Positions 17,097-26,694 of a DNA stretch of 41,550 nucleotides are shown piece after piece. Below the pieces are notes generated by a model, which was not told where the DNA came from, ran no database searches, and worked only from the letters and a program-made list of their open reading frames with translations. This DNA comes from Cognatundibacterium rugosum. GTDB taxonomy: Bacteria; Pseudomonadota; Gammaproteobacteria; Burkholderiales; Burkholderiaceae_D. Where the stretch lies: positions 1 through 41,550 of the forward strand of contig NZ_JACOGG010000023.1 of the NCBI RefSeq assembly GCF_014284365.1. The letters are read 5' to 3'. Position 1 is the stretch's first letter. Every line of letters starts with the position of its first letter. Made by a program: the position numbers and the translations under genes.

Positions 17097-19832
17097 ATGA
17101 GCCAAAATGCGTACCAAGATGCATTCAAAACCCTGAAAGATTTTAAGATTTCAGACACGAAGAAAGGCAAGTTCTTCTCTTTGCCAGCACTGGAAAAATC
17201 CCTGGGCGTTAAAATCTCCCGTTTGCCAGTTTCTATCCGCGTGGTTCTGGAATCTGTTCTGCGTAACTGCGACGGTAAAAAAGTCACTGAAGAACACGTC
17301 AAGCAATTAGCCAACTGGGGCGCTACTGCTGCCCGTGTTGACGAAATTCCTTTCGTCGTTTCCCGCGTTGTTCTGCAGGACTTCACCGGCGTTCCTCTGC
17401 TGGCAGATCTGGCAGCGATGCGTAACGTCGCAGCAAAGCAAGGCAAAAACCCAAAAAATATCGAACCACTGGTTCCAGTTGATCTGGTCGTTGACCACTC
17501 CGTTCAGATCGATCATTTCCGCGAAAAGAAAGCGCTGGACTTGAACATGAAACTGGAATTCTCCCGTAACAATGAACGTTATCAGTTCATGAAATGGGGT
17601 ATGCAGGCATTCGACACTTTCGGCGTGGTTCCCCCAGGCTTCGGTATTGTCCACCAGGTCAATCTGGAATACCTGGCACGTGGCGTACACAAAGTTAAAG
17701 ATGCGAAGAAAAACGACGTCTACTATCCCGACACACTGGTCGGTACAGACTCCCACACCACCATGATCAATGGTATCGGCGTAGTCGGCTGGGGCGTTGG
17801 TGGTATCGAGGCGGAAGCCGGTATGCTGGGTCAGCCAGTTTACTTCCTCACACCTGACGTAGTTGGTGTGAACCTGACCGGCGCATTGCGTGAAGGCGTA
17901 ACGGCAACCGATCTGGTACTGACAATCACAGAATTACTGCGTAAAGCAAAAGTCGTTGGTAAGTTTGTTGAATTCTTCGGCGAAGGCACACGCTCCCTGT
18001 CCCTGACAGATCGCGCAACCATCGCTAACATGGCACCTGAATACGGCGCAACCATGGGCTTCTTCCCGGTTGATGAAGCAACGATCGACTACTTCAAAGG
18101 CACGGGCCGCACTAAGGCAGAAATCGACGCATTCGAAGGCTATTTCAAAGCCCAGAAGATGTTCGGTATCCCGAAAAAAGGCGACATCGACTACACCACA
18201 GAATTGTCTCTGGATCTGGCCACAGTAGCACCTTCCCTGGCGGGCCCGAAACGTCCTCAGGACCGTATTGAAATCGGCAATGTGAAATCTACTTTCGCTG
18301 ACCTGTTCTCTAAACCGGTAGCAGAAAACGGCTTCAACAAAAATGCTGACGATCTGGCTAAAGAATACACCAATGCGGACGGTATCAAAGTTAAAAACGG
18401 CGACGTACTGATAGCTGCGATTACTTCCTGCACCAACACCTCCAACCCAAGCGTCTTGCTGGCAGCAGGTCTGGTCGCTAAGAAGGCTGTTGAAGCCGGT
18501 CTGAAAGTACCGACCCATATCAAAACATCGTTGGCTCCTGGCTCGCGCGTGGTAACCAAGTATCTGGAAGCAGCTGGCCTGTTGCCATACCTGGAAAAAC
18601 TGGGCTTCGGCGTGACAGCTTACGGCTGCACCACCTGTATCGGTAACGCGGGCGATCTGACGCCTGCGATGAACGAAGCGATCGTTGCTAACGATATCGT
18701 GGCAGCTGCTGTGTTGTCCGGTAACCGTAACTTTGAAGCGCGTATTCATCCGAATATCCGCTCCAACTTCCTGGCATCGCCACCACTGGTCGTTGCTTAC
18801 GCGATCGCCGGCAATGTCACAAAAGACCTGATGACTGAGCCAGTTGGCCGCGTCAAAGGCAAGGATATTTTCCTGGGCGACATCTGGCCAACCAGCGAAG
18901 AAATCAACAAGCTCATGAAATTCGCGATGAACTCCAAAACGTTCAAAGAGAACTACGCGGATGTGAAAGGCGCACCAGGCAAGCTGTGGGAAAACATCAA
19001 AGGCGTGGCAGAAGGCGAAGTCTACAACTGGCCAACGTCCACTTACATTGCAGAGCCACCATTCTTTGCTGACTTCACGATGGAACCAAAAGCAGCGGCA
19101 AATGGCATTTCCGGCGCACGTGCATTGGGCGTATTCGGCGACTCCATCACCACTGACCATATCTCCCCAGCAGGCTCGATCAAAGAATCCAGCCCAGCCG
19201 GTAAATGGCTCAAAGAAAATGGCGTACTGAAAGCAGACTTCAACTCTTACGGTTCCCGTCGTGGCAACCATGAGATCATGATGCGCGGCACCTTCGCTAA
19301 CGTACGTATCAAAAACCTCATGATACCTGCGCGTGAAGATGGCTCTCGCGTCGAAGGCGGCGAAACATTGTTCCAGCCAACTGGCGAACAGATGTCGATC
19401 TACGACGCAGCGATGAAATACATCGCTGAAGGTACACCAACCATGATCTTCGGTGGCGAAGAATATGGTACCGGTTCTTCCCGTGACTGGGCTGCTAAAG
19501 GTACGCAATTGCTGGGCGTGAAAGCAGTGATCGCCAAGTCGTTCGAACGTATCCACCGCTCTAATCTGGTCGGTATGGGTGTATTGCCGCTGCAATTCCT
19601 GGGCAGCGACAGCGTTGACTCCCTGGGCATCACTGGCAATGAAACTTTCGACCTGAAAGGTATAGAAAGCGACATCAAGCCACAACAGGAAGTCACACTG
19701 GTGATCACCCGCGCAAACGGCGACAAGCAAGAAGTGAAAGTTCTGCTGCGCATCGATACACCGATTGAAGTGGACCACTACAAACATGGCGGTATTCTGC
19801 CATTCGTCCTGCGTCAATTGCTGTCCGCCTGA
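17097..19832 (+). CDS. acnA: Aconitate hydratase A
   Basis: A 911-aa AcnA/IRP-type aconitase isomerising citrate and isocitrate. [4Fe-4S] ligand cysteines are in [12 protein letters not shown] (about residue 445) and [11 protein letters not shown] (about 510 and 513). [23 protein letters not shown] marks the N-terminal active-site region, and [15 protein letters not shown] with [18 protein letters not shown] marks the swivel domain. Full length. AAGGAA lies 7 nt before the ATG. It ends before a strong terminator. A long antisense open frame inside this gene is a codon-usage shadow. Confidence 0.98.
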   Translation: MSQNAYQDAFKTLKDFKISDTKKGKFFSLPALEKSLGVKISRLPVSIRVVLESVLRNCDGKKVTEEHVKQLANWGATAARVDEIPFVVSRVVLQDFTGVPLLADLAAMRNVAAKQGKNPKNIEPLVPVDLVVDHSVQIDHFREKKALDLNMKLEFSRNNERYQFMKWGMQAFDTFGVVPPGFGIVHQVNLEYLARGVHKVKDAKKNDVYYPDTLVGTDSHTTMINGIGVVGWGVGGIEAEAGMLGQPVYFLTPDVVGVNLTGALREGVTATDLVLTITELLRKAKVVGKFVEFFGEGTRSLSLTDRATIANMAPEYGATMGFFPVDEATIDYFKGTGRTKAEIDAFEGYFKAQKMFGIPKKGDIDYTTELSLDLATVAPSLAGPKRPQDRIEIGNVKSTFADLFSKPVAENGFNKNADDLAKEYTNADGIKVKNGDVLIAAITSCTNTSNPSVLLAAGLVAKKAVEAGLKVPTHIKTSLAPGSRVVTKYLEAAGLLPYLEKLGFGVTAYGCTTCIGNAGDLTPAMNEAIVANDIVAAAVLSGNRNFEARIHPNIRSNFLASPPLVVAYAIAGNVTKDLMTEPVGRVKGKDIFLGDIWPTSEEINKLMKFAMNSKTFKENYADVKGAPGKLWENIKGVAEGEVYNWPTSTYIAEPPFFADFTMEPKAAANGISGARALGVFGDSITTDHISPAGSIKESSPAGKWLKENGVLKADFNSYGSRRGNHEIMMRGTFANVRIKNLMIPAREDGSRVEGGETLFQPTGEQMSIYDAAMKYIAEGTPTMIFGGEEYGTGSSRDWAAKGTQLLGVKAVIAKSFERIHRSNLVGMGVLPLQFLGSDSVDSLGITGNETFDLKGIESDIKPQQEVTLVITRANGDKQEVKVLLRIDTPIEVDHYKHGGILPFVLRQLLSA

Positions 19833-19852
19833 TTGGCCTCATATATCAGTTT

Positions 19853-19882
19853 AAAAACCTCCGCGATGCGGAGGTTTTTTTT
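19853..19882 (+). terminator. Rho-independent terminator of acnA
   Basis: AACCTCCGC (ending 19864) pairs with GCGGAGGTT (from 19868) around a GAT loop, followed by eight T. The preceding A-run extends the stem. It lies about 20 nt after the acnA stop. Confidence 0.93.
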
Positions 19883-20105
19883 CGCCGCTACCGATAATGC
19901 CCAAGCGACAAGCCTATCCTTCACCTACTCACGAACGAATGCATCTACGCTGACTAAGCTGCATGAGATAAGCATCTTTGACAAATATGCTTTTTCAAGT
20001 TGCAAGGAAGCTGTAAGGAACTCAGGATAGTCTGGACTCATGCGCTTGCAACAAGTGTCGTTGCAAGATAGGGCAATGAACAAATATCCTGATACGGAGA
20101 CTATT

Positions 20106-20312
20106 ATGTGGAAAATTCTGGTTGGTTTTATCGTTTTTGCAGCAGCTGCTTTGTTTCTGATTTTCAAAGCGGGCGATAAGGTCGATATGCAAGGCGAAGC
20201 AGGTGCACACAATCCGACTGAAGTCCATTCAGCGTCAGCCAGCGCCAGCGCTGAAGCACCTGTTGTCACGCCGCCAGCTGCTGCCGCATCCGATGCAGCA
20301 GCCAGCAAATAA
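20106..20312 (+). CDS. Small single-pass membrane protein with Ala/Ser/Pro-rich tail
   Basis: A 68-aa protein of no recognised family. Residues 3-22 (KILVGFIVFAAAALFLIFKA) are one transmembrane segment. The rest is a polar tail rich in Ala, Ser and Pro (SASASASAEAP, AAAASDAAASK), probably disordered and periplasmic. The ATG at 20106 has CGGAGA 6 nt upstream. A longer frame from 20040 lacks a ribosome site and is not credible. It converges with the PLP enzyme gene, whose stop is 4 nt away, with no room for a terminator between them. Confidence 0.72.
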   Translation: MWKILVGFIVFAAAALFLIFKAGDKVDMQGEAGAHNPTEVHSASASASAEAPVVTPPAAAASDAAASK

Positions 20313-20316
20313 TCAG

Positions 20317-21489
20317 TTACAACTGTGCCAGGGCCTGTTCCACATCCGCGATCAGGTCCTGAGTATCTTCAAGTCCGACATAAAAACGGACTAAATTGCC
20401 CTTCTCTTTCCAACGATCCCGCATCTGTTCTATGCGATATGGAATACACAGACTGTGTGCCCCACCCCAGCTAAAGCCAATACCAAACAACTTCAGACTG
20501 TCGACGAAGCGATCGGTCCGCTCCTCACTGTAACGCGTATCAAACAGCACGGAAAACAAGCCTGCAGCACCATGGAAATCCCGTTTCCACACATCGTGAC
20601 CAGGACAAGATGGTAAGGCAGGATGTAATACTTTTTGGATTTCAGGACGGGCTTGCAACCAGCTCGCCAGTTCACGTGCACTGCGGTCATGCGCATCAAA
20701 CCGCAACTTCATACTAGGCAAATTACGTAATACCAGATAAACATCGTCCATACCAACACCGAAGCCCAGCCGCATATGTGTGGTCTGCAGTTTTTGAAAC
20801 AAGGCTTCATCACGCGTCAATACCGCGCCCATCAATACGTCGGAACCACCACTTTGGAATTTAGTTAGGGCCTGCATCACGATATCAACACCACGTTCGA
20901 ACGCAGGAAAAACCAGACCAGCCGACCAGGTATTATCGAGTGCAACCAACACGCCACGTGCATGTGCAGCAGTGCAAATCGCCGGCACGTCAGGCACTTC
21001 CATCGATACTGAACCCGGCGCCTCAACCCAGATCAGGCGCGTATTCTCCCGTATCAAATCTGAGATACCAGCGCCTATCATAGGATCGTAAAATCTGGCC
21101 ATCACGCCGTATTGCTTATGCATCCAAATCCCAAGATCGCGATTCGGCCCATACACATTGTCCGGCATCAGTACGTCGTCCCCCTGCTTCAGAAAGCTGA
21201 AATTGACCAAGGTAATCGCGGCCAACCCGCTGGGAGCCAATATGCAATGTTTAGCGCTTTCGATTTCAGCCAGTTTTGCTTCAAGCGTAAAACTGGTCGG
21301 TGTTCCATGCAGGCCATACGTATACGAAGTCTTTTCCTGCCAACTGCGGGCCCGCATCGCTGCTACGTCTTTAAACAATACCGTCGACGCATGGTGTATA
21401 CCACAGGAAAATGCAGAAAATCCCTGGGGTGCCTGGTATTCGGTATGCGCCAGCCGGGTATTGGTACCATGCTCATGTTGATCATCCAT
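20317..21489 (-). CDS. metC: Cystathionine beta-lyase-like PLP enzyme
   Basis: A 390-aa member of the Cys/Met-metabolism PLP family. SYTYGLHGTPTSFTLEAKLAEIE is the phosphate-contact and tetramer region, LDNTWSAGLVFPAFERGVDIVMQALTKFQSGGSD has the cofactor Asp and the Schiff-base Lys, and VRFYVGLEDTQDLIADVEQAL is the usual C terminus. It most likely cleaves cystathionine to homocysteine, but the family includes gamma-synthases and gamma-lyases that cannot be separated by eye. The ATG at 21489 follows a GGAAGGTGG ribosome site. An earlier start at 21585 would add 32 unrelated residues. No methionine-pathway neighbours are seen. Confidence 0.85.
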   Translation of the reverse strand: MDDQHEHGTNTRLAHTEYQAPQGFSAFSCGIHHASTVLFKDVAAMRARSWQEKTSYTYGLHGTPTSFTLEAKLAEIESAKHCILAPSGLAAITLVNFSFLKQGDDVLMPDNVYGPNRDLGIWMHKQYGVMARFYDPMIGAGISDLIRENTRLIWVEAPGSVSMEVPDVPAICTAAHARGVLVALDNTWSAGLVFPAFERGVDIVMQALTKFQSGGSDVLMGAVLTRDEALFQKLQTTHMRLGFGVGMDDVYLVLRNLPSMKLRFDAHDRSARELASWLQARPEIQKVLHPALPSCPGHDVWKRDFHGAAGLFSVLFDTRYSEERTDRFVDSLKLFGIGFSWGGAHSLCIPYRIEQMRDRWKEKGNLVRFYVGLEDTQDLIADVEQALAQL

Positions 21490-21770
21490 ATTCCACCTTC
21501 CTCTATCATTATTTATATGCTGGATAAATCCGGATATCGCACACGCGCACCAGAGCGCGTGCCGCTCCCCCTTACCAAACGACAAAATTTCTGATTGCCG
21601 CAGAACTATATTTTTTAAGCCTAGTGTAGGTGATTTCCGCTTAAAATAATTAAAACTTTAGTGCAGATTCAGAGTCGAACGGCATTCACATTCCAAGAAC
21701 AATGATTTTTACATTCACAATTCCCGTGTCACTCCACCATCGCCCGCACTTTTAACGACAGACTGTGTTT

Positions 21771-22658
21771 ATGCCTCTTTTTTTTCTGCGAAACGGCATC
21801 TCTATTCTGCTCGCATTCCTGTTCGCTGCTTATACAGCGTACGCATCAGCCATCACACAAGTCACTTATCCTGCAGGTGAAACCCCTAATGATCCGCGCT
21901 TTAACGATGTCATCGAGATCTTAACGGTAGCTTTGGAAAAAACCCGCTACCGCTTTGGCGATTACGAATGCCATCCCAGCGTGATTGCGATGCCAAAAAA
22001 ACGCTATTTAAAAGAACTGGCGCAGGATGAGCGACGAATCAATATCATTTGGAGCCCCAGCACCCACGCTCTGGAGCAAGAATTTGACCCTATCCGCATT
22101 CCCTTGCGTAAAGGACTACTAGGCTACCGCATACTCATAATACGTAAAGATCAGCAGGCAAAATTTGATCGGATTCACAATCTGGAAGATCTGACACACC
22201 TGAAATTTGGTCAGGGTGTAGGCTGGGTGGATAACCAAATCTATGATTACCATGGTATACCCGTGATTCAGGGGCCGTACGGTCAGTTATTTAAAATGCT
22301 GGAAGCACGGCGCTTTGATGCCTTCCCGCGCGGCGCAGGCGAGATTCTTGGGGAAATGGAAGTGCAGCAACGCGACCATCCTGACCTGACGATAGAAAAG
22401 AATTTGCTGTTGTACTACCCATTTCCTTATTATTTCTTCTTCAATCATCAGGATAAGGAACTCAGAAACCGGATTACTTTAGGTCTACATATCATGCAAA
22501 AAGACGGCAGTCTGGATGCCATTTTCCTCAAACACCATAAAGCAGCAATAGATGGACTGAATCTGAAAAACCGCCGCCTGATCCGCCTGGAAAATCCAAC
22601 GCTTCCGAAAAGCGCGCCATTGAATGATGCAACGCTCTGGTATGTGCCGGGTAAATGA
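21771..22658 (+). CDS. Periplasmic solute-binding-like protein (SBP family 3-like fold)
   Basis: A 295-aa protein with an N-terminal signal peptide (FFLRNGISILLAFLFAAYTAYA, cleavage about residue 27). The rest resembles a family 3 amino-acid-type binding domain: GYRILIIRKDQQAKFDRIHNLEDL, LKFGQGVGWVDNQIYDYHGIPVI, LEARRFDAFPRGAGEILGE, YYFFFNHQD, MQKDGSLDAIFLKHH. No permease or ATPase gene is adjacent, so it is an orphan that may serve as a sensor or scavenger. The ATG at 21771 is chosen. A GTG at 21765 is equally possible and no clear ribosome site decides. Confidence 0.75.
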   Translation: MPLFFLRNGISILLAFLFAAYTAYASAITQVTYPAGETPNDPRFNDVIEILTVALEKTRYRFGDYECHPSVIAMPKKRYLKELAQDERRINIIWSPSTHALEQEFDPIRIPLRKGLLGYRILIIRKDQQAKFDRIHNLEDLTHLKFGQGVGWVDNQIYDYHGIPVIQGPYGQLFKMLEARRFDAFPRGAGEILGEMEVQQRDHPDLTIEKNLLLYYPFPYYFFFNHQDKELRNRITLGLHIMQKDGSLDAIFLKHHKAAIDGLNLKNRRLIRLENPTLPKSAPLNDATLWYVPGK

Positions 22659-22733
22659 AACAGCAAGACGAGTAGGACACAGCACTTGCAACACATGGCA
22701 TGCCTGTACTGCAAACCACCTGTGGGAGCAGCA

Positions 22734-23732
22734 CTAAACCAACAGATCAATATGCTGCAAACTACCAAGCTGCCCATGCTCGCCCAACCATACACCGCTG
22801 GCACCCAGCTTACCTGCCGGTTTCTGATCCGGTGTCTCGATTAGCTTTTCGGTTGCAAGCCGCCCCAGATATAAAGCCCCTACTCCGGCTTCCTGTAAAG
22901 GTGTGAATTGTGCTTTTCCTTGCGGATTAGCACTCAGTATGCCCAACTCGGCAAAAGCCGGATCTGCGGCGTCTATCCATTGATTATGATCTGCATCAAG
23001 CATGGCGAGTTCAGCGAATCCATCGCCAGTAGCCGGGCCAAATAACTGCGCCCCCTTACTGATCTCATCAGACGCATGTGAGCGACGCGCCAGATAGCCG
23101 CCATTATTCAGCATAGGTATCGCTTTTTGCTGACCATCATTGAATAAATCCAGATTTAATTTTTGGCCATTCAGGCTGACCGAATTTCCAGAAAAATTCA
23201 GTACCAACGGATCGCGCATACCTGCTTCAGCACGTGTCCTTACTGTCCTGACCAACTCGGTTTCAGTTTGCAAGGCAAAGGAAAACCGGAATTGTATTGT
23301 CTGGTGATCTGCGGTCTGTACCTGTCCGCTGGCTTCAAATTGCAAACTTGTGGTCTCGCGGATAGCAACCGTTTCTACCCGCTGACGAACACCCTGGGAT
23401 GCCTGCAAGCTTTGGCTGGAGCTGGCATGTTGCGCAGCCACTGCCTGCATAGGCTGCAGCAAATTCACTTCTTGCCCGAACATTTCGCGTAATAACGCAA
23501 TCATGGTCTGCAAATGGGGGTCCAGTGCAGAACTGCTCAATGCGGCCGCACCTGCCTCGGCTTGCGCGAGCTGTTGTGCTGAATCGGAAATCTGGACCGT
23601 TGATGCTGCAAAAGCCTGTTGACTCTGCACGGCCTGCGCGCTGACGCTGGCACCATTACGTGATAGCAGCACTTCAGTACGGCTGGAAGATTGACTGGTG
23701 GCGAGCGCCACCTGCGAGGTGAGAATGTGCAT
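22734..23732 (-). CDS. Hypothetical protein with a calcium-binding-loop-like motif
   Basis: A 332-aa protein with no signal peptide or membrane segment. The N-terminal 100 residues are Ala/Gln/Ser-rich and probably helical. The middle has a beta-rich stretch (FRFSFALQTETELVRT; VLNFSGNSVSLNG). Near residue 247 DADHNQWIDAADPAF matches an EF-hand/dockerin-type loop (D-x-D-x-N-x-x-I-D), followed by FAELGIL and a Gly-rich tail. Function unknown; similar VCBS-like hypotheticals occur in aquatic proteobacteria (from memory). The ATG at 23732 (or 23735) has GGAG upstream, but that site is the 3' arm of a perfect hairpin. Signals for secretion are not seen, though a type I C-terminal signal cannot be excluded. 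Confidence 0.72.
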   Translation of the reverse strand: MHILTSQVALATSQSSSRTEVLLSRNGASVSAQAVQSQQAFAASTVQISDSAQQLAQAEAGAAALSSSALDPHLQTMIALLREMFGQEVNLLQPMQAVAAQHASSSQSLQASQGVRQRVETVAIRETTSLQFEASGQVQTADHQTIQFRFSFALQTETELVRTVRTRAEAGMRDPLVLNFSGNSVSLNGQKLNLDLFNDGQQKAIPMLNNGGYLARRSHASDEISKGAQLFGPATGDGFAELAMLDADHNQWIDAADPAFAELGILSANPQGKAQFTPLQEAGVGALYLGRLATEKLIETPDQKPAGKLGASGVWLGEHGQLGSLQHIDLLV

Positions 23733-23738
23733 CATAAG

Positions 23739-23764
23739 CTCCAGATCGCCTACATGATCTGGAG
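23739..23764 (-). promoter_or_regulatory. Hairpin sequestering the ribosome-binding site of the calcium-loop protein gene
   Basis: CTCCAGATC (23739-23747) and GATCTGGAG (23756-23764) form a perfect 9-bp stem with an 8-nt loop. On the minus-strand mRNA the 3' arm contains GGAG, the only ribosome site for the ATG pair 3-6 nt downstream. If folded, the stem would block initiation, a layout seen in RNA thermometers and other translational switches. The mechanism is inferred. Confidence 0.65.
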
Positions 23765-23854
23765 TTACGGCAATATCCGCGTAAACTGTAAGAGAAACGA
23801 CGATATATTTAAAAAAAATGAACTGCGACAAGCATATCGCCGACAGCCGCAGAA

Positions 23855-24352
23855 TTATTTGGCTGTAACTTGCCGTGCGGGACGCGGGCTACGTAATTTC
23901 AACACGAAATCCAGGCTGGTGTTCCCGTCAGCGGACAACCAGTTTCCTGTCAATTGCCCTCCTTTGAGCTCAGCATCCCATTGCCCGGATACCTCCGTGC
24001 CATCTTGCGACTCTTCCAAGCTGATACGATCACCAGCGAGCTCACCAGCCAGCAATATGCGTTTTGCTGGTGTCTTGCTGCCCGAATTCAGAATGTAATA
24101 CCCTTCCAGCCCATCGATTTCATCTTTTTTAGGTCGCAGAAAGACATGTACCACTTGCTTCCCCAACATGCCGCTGAACTCTACGGCATGTTTGAATACA
24201 GGATGCTGCACGGTTGCGGCGACCGGAGCAGTTTCAGGCGCAGCGGCCTGAGCTGGCATTGCGGATGCGCTGAGGCTAAGGCTGAAACTCATACCCAGAA
24301 TCAGGCGCACGCAAAGACGGTGCACAAGAGCGACTGTTATGACCCGCATCAT
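23855..24352 (-). CDS. Exported hypothetical protein coupled to rimO
   Basis: A 165-aa protein with a long signal peptide (VITVALVHRLCVRLILGMSFSLSLSASAMPAQA, likely cut near residue 36). The mature region is beta-rich: FSGMLGKQVVHVFLRPKK, GLEGYYILNSGSKTP, LLAGELAGDRISLEES, VSGQWDAELKGGQLTGNWLSADG, resembling small beta-barrel exported proteins that no family name fits with confidence. The first ATG overlaps the rimO stop (TAATG), implying translational coupling. An upstream ATG at 24370 would overlap rimO further and lacks a ribosome site. Confidence 0.72.
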   Translation of the reverse strand: MMRVITVALVHRLCVRLILGMSFSLSLSASAMPAQAAAPETAPVAATVQHPVFKHAVEFSGMLGKQVVHVFLRPKKDEIDGLEGYYILNSGSKTPAKRILLAGELAGDRISLEESQDGTEVSGQWDAELKGGQLTGNWLSADGNTSLDFVLKLRSPRPARQVTAK

Positions 24353-25734
24353 TAAATCGCTGAACCCCATAAGTCATGCGCATCTGCAGCCGTAATGCGT
24401 ACATCCACAAATTCGCCGACTTTCAACTTACGATGCGGTTCAAATGGTGGCTTCACATAGACCACGCCATCAATTTCCGGCGCATCGGCTGCGCTACGGC
24501 CGATACCGCCACTACGATCCAGTGCATCAATCAGCACCCGCACAGTCTTGCCGACCTTGGCCTGCAAGCGTTGTTTGGAAATTTCTCCCTGCAATTCCAT
24601 CACGCGACGGCGACGATCTTCACGTACTTCATCTGGTAACTGATCAGCGATTTCATTCGCCGTTGCACCTTCTACGGGGGAGTAAGCGAAACAGCCGAGA
24701 CGGTCAATTTGCGCTTCTTTCAGGAAATCCAGCAGATATTGAAACTCTTCTTCCGTTTCACCTGGGAAGCCCGCGATGAAGGTCGAGCGTATGGTGATTT
24801 CAGGACACATCTCACGCCAGGCTTTGATGCGTTCAATATTTTTTTCACCACTGGCCGGACGCTTCATGCGCTTGAGCACATCGGGATGGGCATGTTGTAA
24901 AGGCACGTCCAGGTAAGGCAAAACATGGCCATTATTCATGAATGGAATGATCTGATCCACATGTGGGTAAGGATAAACATAATGCAGGCGCACCCAGGCA
25001 TCATATTGTTTAGCCAGTTCACCCAGTGCCTCTACCAGTTGGGTCATGTGGGTTTTAACTGGCTTGCCATTCCAAAAGCCAGTACGGAATTTCACATCCA
25101 CGCCATACGCGCTGGTGTCTTGAGAAATTACCAGCAACTCTTTGACGCCCGCCTTGAACAGGTTTTCCGCCTCCAGCATCACGTCAGCAATAGGTCGCGA
25201 GACCAGATCGCCACGCATAGAAGGGATAATACAGAAACTGCAACGGTGGTTGCAGCCTTCAGAAATTTTCAGATATGCAAAATGTTTAGGCGTAAGCTTC
25301 ACTCCCTGCGCCGGCACCAGATCGATAAATGGCTCATGCGGTTTAGGCAAATGCTTGTGGACGGCAGCCATCACTTCGCCCACAGCGTGTGGGCCAGTAA
25401 CTTCCAATACCTTAGGATGGACAGACTGAATCATATCCTTGCCATCTGCATCCTTTTTGGCACCCAGACAACCGGTAACGATCACCTTGCCGTTCTCAGC
25501 CAACGCCTCACCGATCGCATCCAACGACTCCTGAACCGCAGCATCGATAAAGCCACAGGTATTGACAATCACGAGATCAGCACCGTCATAGGACTTCGCG
25601 GTATCGTAACCCTCTGCACGTAATTGAGTAAGAATCTGTTCAGAATCGACCAAGGCCTTCGGACAACCCAGACTAACAAAGCCCACTTTAGGGCTGGACG
25701 CGGCGTCCTGACGACGAATTTCAGTGATAGACAT
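24352..25734 (-). CDS. rimO: Ribosomal protein S12 methylthiotransferase RimO
   Basis: A 460-aa radical-SAM methylthiotransferase that modifies an aspartate of ribosomal protein S12. The N-terminal MTTase domain ([37 protein letters not shown]) carries three cysteines for an auxiliary cluster. The radical-SAM motif is CNHRCSFC, and a TRAM domain closes the C terminus ([13 protein letters not shown]). Full length. The region just upstream is a terminator hairpin whose T-run ends 9 nt before the ATG, so there is little room for an own promoter downstream of it. Ribosome site is weak (AAAG). Confidence 0.96.
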   Translation of the reverse strand: MSITEIRRQDAASSPKVGFVSLGCPKALVDSEQILTQLRAEGYDTAKSYDGADLVIVNTCGFIDAAVQESLDAIGEALAENGKVIVTGCLGAKKDADGKDMIQSVHPKVLEVTGPHAVGEVMAAVHKHLPKPHEPFIDLVPAQGVKLTPKHFAYLKISEGCNHRCSFCIIPSMRGDLVSRPIADVMLEAENLFKAGVKELLVISQDTSAYGVDVKFRTGFWNGKPVKTHMTQLVEALGELAKQYDAWVRLHYVYPYPHVDQIIPFMNNGHVLPYLDVPLQHAHPDVLKRMKRPASGEKNIERIKAWREMCPEITIRSTFIAGFPGETEEEFQYLLDFLKEAQIDRLGCFAYSPVEGATANEIADQLPDEVREDRRRRVMELQGEISKQRLQAKVGKTVRVLIDALDRSGGIGRSAADAPEIDGVVYVKPPFEPHRKLKVGEFVDVRITAADAHDLWGSAI

Positions 25735-25743
25735 AAATGCTTT

Positions 25744-25784
25744 AAAAACAAAAAAGGTACAAGAGCGAATCCGCTATTGTACCT
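25744..25784 (-). terminator. Rho-independent terminator of phaR, abutting rimO
   Basis: AGGTACAA (25755-25762) pairs with TTGTACCT (25777-25784), and inner AGCG (25764-25767) with CGCT (25772-25775), loop AATC. On the minus strand it is followed by six T, G and five T. Its T-tract forms the immediate leader of rimO. Confidence 0.88.
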
Positions 25785-25859
25785 GTTACCGCATTTATTT
25801 ACCCGTTCAGGAGCTGTTTTTCCTGAAAAATCAGCAGCTTAAGGGCTGACTCCAATACT

Positions 25860-26417
25860 TTACTTTTTATTTGGGTCTTCAGGATTGAAAGGAAATGCAT
25901 TAAACATATTCTTGGCCTGACTCTGCATTTGCTCCTGCATCTGGATGAACAGGTGCTTACTTTGCTCGATATAGTTACCCATCATGCCCTGCATCATTGG
26001 CCCCTGAACATTCATAAACTGGGTCCACATTTCCGGGCTGAACGGCTTACCTTCATAAATACCCTTGGAATTTTCCGCCAGTTTATTTTGAATATCGATG
26101 AAAGCCTGTACGTTCTTTTCCAGATAAGATCCCATCATCCCCTGCATGGCATGGCCGTAATAGCGAATAATTTGCGACAGCACGGCACTCGAGAACATAG
26201 GCTGACCACCGGCCTCTTCCTCCAGAATAATCTGCAACAATATGCTGCGGGTTAAATCCTCACCGGTTTTTGCATCAACCACTGCAAAATCATCGTTTTC
26301 CAATACAAACTGCTTAACATCCACCAAGGTAATATAGCTGCTGGTTTGTGTGTCATACAAACGGCGGTTAGGATATTTCTTGATCAAATGCTGCGTGGTT
26401 TTTTTTGCGCTGTTCAT
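25860..26417 (-). CDS. phaR: PHA synthesis repressor PhaR
   Basis: A 185-aa PHA-accumulation regulator. The N-terminal DNA-binding region HLIKKYPNRRLYDTQTSSYITLVDVKQFVLEND (10-42) and the adjacent PHB-accumulation regulatory domain (TGEDLTRSILLQIILEEE) are diagnostic. The middle has two related Met/Gly-rich repeats (MQGMMGSYLEKNVQ and MQGMMGNYIEQSKH). It represses phasin and its own gene and is released by binding to PHA granules. It lies downstream of phaB on the same strand, with a likely terminator in between. Confidence 0.95.
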   Translation of the reverse strand: MNSAKKTTQHLIKKYPNRRLYDTQTSSYITLVDVKQFVLENDDFAVVDAKTGEDLTRSILLQIILEEEAGGQPMFSSAVLSQIIRYYGHAMQGMMGSYLEKNVQAFIDIQNKLAENSKGIYEGKPFSPEMWTQFMNVQGPMMQGMMGNYIEQSKHLFIQMQEQMQSQAKNMFNAFPFNPEDPNKK

Positions 26418-26540
26418 TGAAATCTCAAGTGATAAAACGGCTCCCGGTCATTTGCAACGAAACCGGATTTGACTCAGCAAGCAGAGTAGCTGCCACAACC
26501 TAGCCCACTCTGTTTGTCCCCTAAATTATGATTCTTTTAA

Positions 26541-26595
26541 AAAAAATAAATTTCTCAGTCAGGCCAATCTGGCGCAACAGCACCGGATTGGCCTG
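26541..26595 (-). terminator. Probable terminator of phaCB
   Basis: CAGGCCAATC (26560-26569) pairs with GATTGGCCTG (26586-26595) and the 16-nt interior is partly complementary. On the minus strand a T-rich stretch (TTTATTTTTTTT) begins about 10 nt after the stem, so the tract is a little displaced. It lies 100 nt past the phaB stop and suggests that phaR has its own promoter. Confidence 0.68.
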
Positions 26596-26694
26596 GTTAA
26601 CTTATTTTACCGCATTGCAACAAACTACCTGTAAAAATATACGTACATACTGCGGTGCCACGACAACAACTCAGGCGGCGACACCGCAATAGGC

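Noticed and set aside
17934..19817. 627-codon open frame antisense to acnA
   Set aside because: It mirrors the codon structure of a well-supported aconitase, has no ribosome site, and its product looks like a composition artefact.
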